Positions 60,444-64,000 of a stretch of 64,000 bases of DNA are shown piece by piece (positions within the stretch are counted from its first letter, which is position 1; each line of letters starts with the position of its first letter). The stretch is from an uncultured Porphyromonadaceae bacterium. GTDB lineage: Bacteria > Bacteroidota > Bacteroidia > Bacteroidales > Muribaculaceae. The stretch covers positions 30,316-94,315 of the forward strand of contig CAMWXJ010000011.1 of the NCBI GenBank assembly GCA_947178215.1, given 5' to 3'. The notes under the pieces are model-generated. The model had not been told where the DNA came from. It saw only the letters and a program-made list of their open reading frames with translations, and searched no databases. A program made the position numbers and the translations under genes.

Positions 60444-61172
60444 TCAGCCGCGGAGCAGGTCGGCCATAAGAGCGTCCATGCCGTAGACGCCTTTGTGGCC
60501 GGGGAGCCACTCGGCGGCGAGGACGGCGCCCAGTGCGAAACCTTCGCGGCTCTTGGCGCGGTGGGTGATAGAGATGGAGTCGACAGCGCTATCCCACACT
60601 ATGGTATGGGTGCCGGGGACTTCGCCTTCGCGGATATGGTTGACGATGAGGGCGTCGTCAGCCGCCGGCACCTCCTCGGTCCACGAGTTGATACGGCTGC
60701 TCTCTTCGACGATGCCGTCGGCGAGGGTCACAGCGGTGCCGCTCGGGTGGTCGAGCTTGTGGATATGGTGAGTCTCGGTCATGAAAGGCCTATACTGCGG
60801 AAACGGCTCCATGAGTCTTGCGAGGCGGCGCGACAGCTCGAAGAAAATGTTGACGCCTACCGAGAAATTGGAGGTCCAGAAAAACGACGCCTCACTGTCG
60901 GCCACCATTTTTTCCACATCGTCGCGGCGCGAGGTCCAGCCTGTCGAGCCGGAAACCACGGGCACGCCGGCGGCAAAGGCACGGCGATAGTTATCAACAG
61001 CAGTTGCGGGTGTTGTGAACTCGATTGCGACGTCGGCCGACTTGAAGGCCGGGCTGTCGAAGTCGTCGAGATTCTCTTTGTCGATTACAGATACTATCTC
61101 ATGGCCGCGTTCGCGGGCGATATGCTCCACGATATGACCCATTTTGCCGTAGCCTATGATTGCGATTTTCAT
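60444..61172 (-). CDS. dapB: 4-hydroxy-tetrahydrodipicolinate reductase
   Basis: MKIAIIGYGKMGHIVEHIA, ETHHIHKLDHPSGTAVTLADGI. Confidence 0.96.
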   Translation of the reverse strand: MKIAIIGYGKMGHIVEHIARERGHEIVSVIDKENLDDFDSPAFKSADVAIEFTTPATAVDNYRRAFAAGVPVVSGSTGWTSRRDDVEKMVADSEASFFWTSNFSVGVNIFFELSRRLARLMEPFPQYRPFMTETHHIHKLDHPSGTAVTLADGIVEESSRINSWTEEVPAADDALIVNHIREGEVPGTHTIVWDSAVDSISITHRAKSREGFALGAVLAAEWLPGHKGVYGMDALMADLLRG

Positions 61173-61190
61173 CTTGTCGTAGAAAGGGGA

Positions 61191-61919
61191 TTAATCGTTG
61201 TTGCTGCTGCCGAAGAAACGGAGGAGGTAGAGGAAGAGATTGATGAAGTCGAGATAGAGACTCAGCGCGCCGATAGTGGCGAGACGACCGCCGGCTCCGT
61301 CGGGAGCCATGGCTGCCATGGCCTTTACTTTCTGAGTATCCCACGCGGTGAGACCCACGAAGATGAGCACACCCGCGCCGGAGATAATCCACTCCAAAGT
61401 GGTGGAATGGGCGAAGATGTTGACTACCGAGGCGATGATGAGGCCAATAAGGGCCATGAAGAGGAAGCTGCCCCACTTGGTCAGGTCTTGACTTGTGGTG
61501 TAGCCGAAGATGCTCATGGCGCCGAATGTGCCGGCGGTGATGAAGAATGTCTTGGCTATCGAGGTGTGGGTGTAGACCATGAATATGGGGAAGAGCATCA
61601 GGCCGTTGACCACCGCGAAGAGATAGAAGAGCAGCGTGGCCGTGGGAGAGCTGAGACGGTTGATGCCGGCCGAGATGCCGAGCACGAGGCCGATTTCGAC
61701 GAGCATGAGTACCCACATCACAGCGCTGTGGGCGGCGAAGAAGCTGATGACGGCTGGGGTGGAGTAGCACCACAGGGCCGTGAGGGCCGTGACGAGGAGT
61801 CCGAGGGTCATGCGGACGTAGACGGAACGCATGACGCGGCTTACGCGCTGGTCGAGCGCTATGGTGCCGCTATTGGCGCCACGATATTCGGGAGGGGTGT
61901 CGTAACGATTCATTTGCAT
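61191..61919 (-). CDS. Bax inhibitor-1/YccA family membrane protein
   Basis: VYVRMTLGLLVTALTALW, TAWDTQKVKAM, SLYLDFINLFLYLLRFFG; TATCTTTG box on minus at 61963-61970. Confidence 0.94.
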   Translation of the reverse strand: MQMNRYDTPPEYRGANSGTIALDQRVSRVMRSVYVRMTLGLLVTALTALWCYSTPAVISFFAAHSAVMWVLMLVEIGLVLGISAGINRLSSPTATLLFYLFAVVNGLMLFPIFMVYTHTSIAKTFFITAGTFGAMSIFGYTTSQDLTKWGSFLFMALIGLIIASVVNIFAHSTTLEWIISGAGVLIFVGLTAWDTQKVKAMAAMAPDGAGGRLATIGALSLYLDFINLFLYLLRFFGSSNND

Positions 61920-62041
61920 AGTACTTTGTATGGTTTTTGCACAGTCTAATTACAATAACGTACAAAGATAGCAAAAATTTCGCATACCGTGTCAAAAAGG
62001 CCTGCTCTATCGCTCCCGACACTGTCTTGCCGTAAAACACG

Positions 62042-62084
62042 TCAGCCCACATGTGCGCAACGCTGTGACGCATAAGTGGGCTGA
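62042..62084 (-). terminator. Hairpin downstream of argS
   Basis: TCAGCCCAC...GTGGGCTGA with nested stem, followed on minus by CGTGTTTTA. Confidence 0.5.
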
Positions 62085-62110
62085 AAGCGTTTATGTCGTG
62101 TTGGGTAGAA

Positions 62111-63901
62111 TTACATACGGTCGGGCATAGTGATGCCGAGCAGCCCCATGCCGGCGGCGAGGGTACGTGCGGTGGTGGCGCTCAGGTCGAGGCGTAGCGA
62201 GCGCACTGCTGCATCCTCTTCGCGAAGTATCGAGCAGTCGTGATAGAACTGGTTGTACTCTTTGGTGAGGTCATAGCAGTAGTTGGCGATAAGGGCAGGG
62301 CTGTAACTGCGGCCTGCTTCGGCCACTACCGAGGGGAAATCGCCCAGACGCTGGATGAGGGCCACTTCGCGCGCTCCGGGAACGGCGGTCACATAGTCGC
62401 CAATCTCCATGCCTGCATCAGCGGCCTTGCGCATAAGCGAACGGATGCGGGCATAAGTATACTGGATGAACGGACCGGTATTGCCGTTGAAGTCAATCGA
62501 CTCCTTGGGGTTAAAGGTCATGTTCTTGCGAGGGTCGACTTTGAGGAGGAAATATTTCAGCGCTCCGAGACCTATGGCCTCGGTGATAGCGTCGCGCTCG
62601 GCGTCGCTCAGGCCGTCGAGCTTACCCAGCTCCTCGCTCACGGCGCGGGCGGTAGACACCATTTCGTCCATGAGGTCGTCGGCGTCAACGACGGTGCCCT
62701 CGCGGCTCTTCATCTTACCCTCGGGGAGCTCGACCATGCCATAGGAGAAATGAACCAAGTCCTTGCCCCATGCGAAGCCGAGACGGTCGAGAAGCAGCGA
62801 GAGTACCTGGAAATGGTAGTTCTGCTCGTTGCCCACCACGTAAATCATCTTGTCGATGGGGAAGTCCTGATAACGGAGCTTTGCTGTACCTATATCCTGT
62901 GTCATGTACACCGATGTGCCGTCGCTGCGAAGAAGCAGCTTCTGATCAAGACCGGCATCAGTGAGGTCTGCCCACACGGAGCCGTCTTCCTTGCGAAACA
63001 TGATGCCTTTTTCGAGGCCTTCGAGCACCTTCTCCTTGCCTTCAAGATATGTTTCGCTCTCGTAATAAATCTTGTCGAAGCCTACCCCCATACGTTTATA
63101 CGTCTCGTCGAAACCGGCGTACACCCATGAGTTCATCTTCTCCCAAAGAGCACGAACCTCGGGGTCCTTGGCCTCCCACTTGCGGAGCATCTCGCGCGCT
63201 TCGGCCATGAGTGGCGAGGCGGCTTCGGCCTCCTCCTTGGATATGCCACGCGTCTCCATTAGTTCCTTCACCTCCGCGCGGTAGTGCTTGTCAAAAGCTA
63301 CATAGAAGTCACCGATAAGATGGTCGCCCTTCTTGCCCGTCGATTCCGGAGTGGCGCCGTCGCCCCACTTCTGCCATGCAAGCATCGACTTGCAGATATG
63401 GATGCCACGGTCGTTGACAATATTGGTGCGGACCACCCGGTTGCCGCATGCAGCAAGAATTCGGGCGAGCGAACTGCCGAGAAGGTTGTTACGCACGTGC
63501 CCGAGGTGAAGCGGCTTGTTGGTGTTGGGGCTTGAATACTCCACCATGACGAGCGGAGAAGCCTCTGTTGCCTCTGTGATGCCCCAATTCTTATCGGCTG
63601 AAATGTGACCTAACACAGCAGCCCAGAACGACGGCTCAATAACGATATTGAGAAAGCCTTTTACTACATTAAAAGAGGCTACGGCGGGTTCATTGTCGAC
63701 AAGCCACTCACCAATTTCTCTGCCGATGGCCTCAGGACTTTTACGTGCTGCCTTTACCCACGGGAAGACGACAATTGTGAGGTCGCCCTCAAATTCCTTG
63801 CGGGTTGTCTGACATGCGATGGTCGAAGGGTCGGCTTCGATATTATAGAGAGCCTTTACGGCCGCTGCAACAGCTTGCGAAATTATATTATCTATCGACA
63901 T
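62111..63901 (-). CDS. argS: Arginyl-tRNA synthetase
   Basis: VEYSSPNTNKPLHLGHVRNNLLG, KMKSREGTVV, C-terminal DALR region; TAACTTTG box on minus at 63948-63955. Confidence 0.97.
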   Translation of the reverse strand: MSIDNIISQAVAAAVKALYNIEADPSTIACQTTRKEFEGDLTIVVFPWVKAARKSPEAIGREIGEWLVDNEPAVASFNVVKGFLNIVIEPSFWAAVLGHISADKNWGITEATEASPLVMVEYSSPNTNKPLHLGHVRNNLLGSSLARILAACGNRVVRTNIVNDRGIHICKSMLAWQKWGDGATPESTGKKGDHLIGDFYVAFDKHYRAEVKELMETRGISKEEAEAASPLMAEAREMLRKWEAKDPEVRALWEKMNSWVYAGFDETYKRMGVGFDKIYYESETYLEGKEKVLEGLEKGIMFRKEDGSVWADLTDAGLDQKLLLRSDGTSVYMTQDIGTAKLRYQDFPIDKMIYVVGNEQNYHFQVLSLLLDRLGFAWGKDLVHFSYGMVELPEGKMKSREGTVVDADDLMDEMVSTARAVSEELGKLDGLSDAERDAITEAIGLGALKYFLLKVDPRKNMTFNPKESIDFNGNTGPFIQYTYARIRSLMRKAADAGMEIGDYVTAVPGAREVALIQRLGDFPSVVAEAGRSYSPALIANYCYDLTKEYNQFYHDCSILREEDAAVRSLRLDLSATTARTLAAGMGLLGITMPDRM

Positions 63902-64000
63902 AGCCTGTATGTGGGATTATTCGATTAATGACTTAAACAATTGCCTGCAAAGTTACAAAAAATATGCGAGAGGGGCGTAATCACTACATAGATATAAATC

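Noticed and set aside
60204-61949. 581-aa plus-strand ORF
   Set aside because: Antisense across lepB, dapB and the BI-1 gene, all of which have clear family motifs.

Overview
This 64 kb window reads as ordinary Bacteroidota chromosome, most likely Bacteroidales and Muribaculaceae-like (inferred from gene content, absence of Shine-Dalgarno sites and repeated TAnnTTTG/TTG promoters; not tested by search). Many long antisense ORFs in the supplied track are artefacts of high-GC coding sequence. Supported content: a large uncharacterised ORF running off the left edge (absent from the ORF track); a phosphopantetheinyl transferase; a DUF418-like membrane protein; a GH2 beta-galactosidase; three SusC/SusD pairs (one with a DUF1735/discoidin-like lipoprotein, two divergent around a 600-bp control region); a Crp/Fnr regulator plus acyltransferase pair; comM/yifB, secG, lptE-like, secDF, leuS, nadA; a glycan cluster (GH2, GH43-GH16 fusion, DUF2264); DUF2851, cydAB plus DUF4492, gph-like HAD, mgsA, a tricorn-like S41 protease, MFS, WbqC, lepB, dapB, BI-1 and argS. 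No tRNA, rRNA, CRISPR array or transposase was recognised. The strongest leads are: (1) an orphan ~165-nt structured RNA gene at about 40632-40797 (minus) with a full Bacteroidetes promoter, a terminator and competing helices; (2) poly-G/C tracts in the divergent SusCD control region (one inside a predicted promoter spacer) and a G8 tract in another susC just after its signal peptide, suggesting slipped-strand phase variation; (3) a perfect FNR-type palindrome at about -43 of the gene next to the Crp/Fnr regulator; (4) a 74-aa secreted remnant that looks like an alpha/beta hydrolase with its catalytic core deleted in frame. All coordinates and motifs were read by eye; no searches or folding were run.
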